DNA from: DASZMJ01 sp035551935
Lineage (GTDB): Bacteria; Planctomycetota; Planctomycetia; Isosphaerales; Isosphaeraceae
NCBI GenBank assembly: GCA_035551935.1
Contig: DASZMJ010000048.1
Location: 1 to 5,823 of the forward strand
Reading direction: 5' to 3'
Length of the DNA stretch: 5,823 bases
Both the position numbers and the translations under genes were made by a program. The notes beneath the pieces are model-generated. The model did not search any database and had not been told where the DNA came from. It saw only the letters and a program-made list of their open reading frames with translations. Numbering within the stretch: the stretch's first letter is position 1; the number at the start of each line of letters is the position of its first letter. This document shows positions 5,623 through 5,823 of this stretch, piece by piece.

Positions 5623-5691
5623 ATGAATGCTACATCGAAGAATCGGCAGGAGCGAGAGATAGAGTTGCAGAGGCTGGCGGCCACGGATTGA
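5623..5691 (+). pseudogene. Start of an unrecognised small ORF, apparently cut by the IS
   Basis: From the ATG at 5623 the frame encodes 22 residues, MNATSKNRQEREIELQRLAA and then T-D, followed by TGA. The composition (polar start, then an amphipathic Glu/Arg/Leu stretch) looks like a real protein N-terminus. An SD-like GAAGGG lies about 10 nt upstream and a TATAAT box about 53 nt upstream. The stop falls on 5689-5691, the likely first three bases of the IS left end, so the IS may have truncated a longer gene. The alternative is a chance ORF. An overlapping frame from 5592 runs 46 codons into the IS (stop at 5730-5732) and looks less protein-like. I do not recognise the family. Confidence 0.3.
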
Positions 5692-5724
5692 GGTGGACCC
5701 CTGAGACTGGACAACTCGGGATGT

Positions 5725-5730
5725 TATACT
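5725..5730 (+). promoter_or_regulatory. -10 box (TATACT) of the IS transposase gene
   Basis: TATACT lies 34 bp before the OrfA start. A poor -35 match, TGAGAC (5702-5707), stands 17 bp upstream, inside the terminal repeat. Overlap of promoter and terminal repeat is usual for IS3 elements and lets the transposase control its own expression. Confidence 0.45.
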
Positions 5731-5764
5731 GATCGAAGGTCGCTGATCCATCCCGAGGTGCATC

Positions 5765-5823
5765 ATGACCGTCAAGCGCAAGCGGCATCCGGCCGCCTTC
5801 AAGGCCAGGGTCGCCCTGGAGGC
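5765..5823 (+). CDS. IS3-family transposase OrfA, N-terminus only
   Basis: Only the first 19 codons plus two bases are in the window, reading MTVKRKRHPAAFKARVALEA if the last codon is Ala. The basic start followed by 'F-K-A-R-V-A-L-E' is the typical beginning of the HTH_Tnp_1 helix-turn-helix domain of IS3-family OrfA, which binds the terminal repeats. In IS3 elements OrfA is normally joined to the DDE-type OrfB by programmed -1 frameshifting; that part lies beyond the right edge. The start is supported by GAGGTG (5755-5760), 4 nt before the ATG, and by a TATACT -10 box upstream. Confidence 0.9.
   Translation, partial: MTVKRKRHPAAFKARVALE

Larger units (their letters stand above)
5689..5823 (+). 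mobile_element. IS3-family insertion sequence, left end only (continues beyond window)
   Basis: The sequence from 5689 begins TGAGGTGGACCCC and ends its terminal motif with ACTGGACA at 5713. This fits the layout of IS3-type terminal repeats of about 25 bp, which start with TG(A) and end with TGGACA. A second reading puts the tip at 5694 (TGGACCCC). An OrfA start follows about 75 bp inside the end, with its own -10 box and SD, as in IS3 elements. OrfB, the right end and the target duplication lie outside the window. If the tip is 5689, a 3-bp duplication would be GAT (5686-5688). Confidence 0.8.

Noticed and set aside
5590..5802. 70-codon minus-strand frame across the IS left end
   Set aside because: It runs through the IS terminal repeat antisense to OrfA and has no SD or recognisable motif.
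1..5823. CRISPR array, tRNA, rRNA or a defence/toxin gene cluster
   Set aside because: I found no regularly spaced direct repeats, no tRNA-like cloverleaf with a proper anticodon arm, and no recognisable defence or toxin-antitoxin proteins.

Overview
The window is very GC-rich and looks like chromosomal DNA of a Planctomycete, probably an Isosphaeraceae-like bacterium. That assignment is an inference. It rests on base composition, a Hanks-type Ser/Thr kinase preceded by a Cys-x-x-Cys knuckle, a protein carrying the 'STGPRT..GK...NAL.HGL' N-terminal signature that I associate with planctomycetes and acidobacteria, and an exported WD40 protein. No rRNA, tRNA or CRISPR array is visible.

Layout from left to right. 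(1) The 3' part of a Ser/Thr protein kinase gene on + (to 887); its reading frame is still open at the left edge. (2) A convergent minus-strand pair: a SCO1/SenC-type copper/redox protein (1849-2421), then 23 bp downstream a diacylglycerol-kinase-family lipid kinase (878-1825). The lipid kinase overlaps the end of the Ser/Thr kinase gene by 10 bp, tail to tail. (3) A 317-bp gap (2422-2738) with several hairpins, including a perfect 17-bp-stem palindrome. (4) A 375-residue minus-strand protein of unknown function (2739-3866). (5) A gene-free stretch of about 530 bp (3867-4395) holding the divergent upstream regions, with one good sigma70-like promoter candidate facing right. (6) A secreted or periplasmic seven-bladed WD40 propeller protein on + (4396-5397), whose codon use changes strongly from its 5' to its 3' end. 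(7) A 98-bp nested inverted-repeat element (5409-5506). (8) A short AT-rich island (about 5551-5640, 41% GC by my count) with a perfect TATAAT box and the start of a small reading frame. (9) The left end of an IS3-family insertion sequence (from about 5689), with the first 19 codons of its OrfA running off the right edge.

The SCO1 and lipid-kinase genes are probably co-transcribed; the other genes look like separate units. I see no complete multi-gene defence, biosynthetic or secretion system. The most interesting parts are the right-hand end (structured repeat, AT-rich island, IS junction that appears to cut a reading frame), the uncharacterised 375-residue protein, and the mosaic codon use in the WD40 gene.
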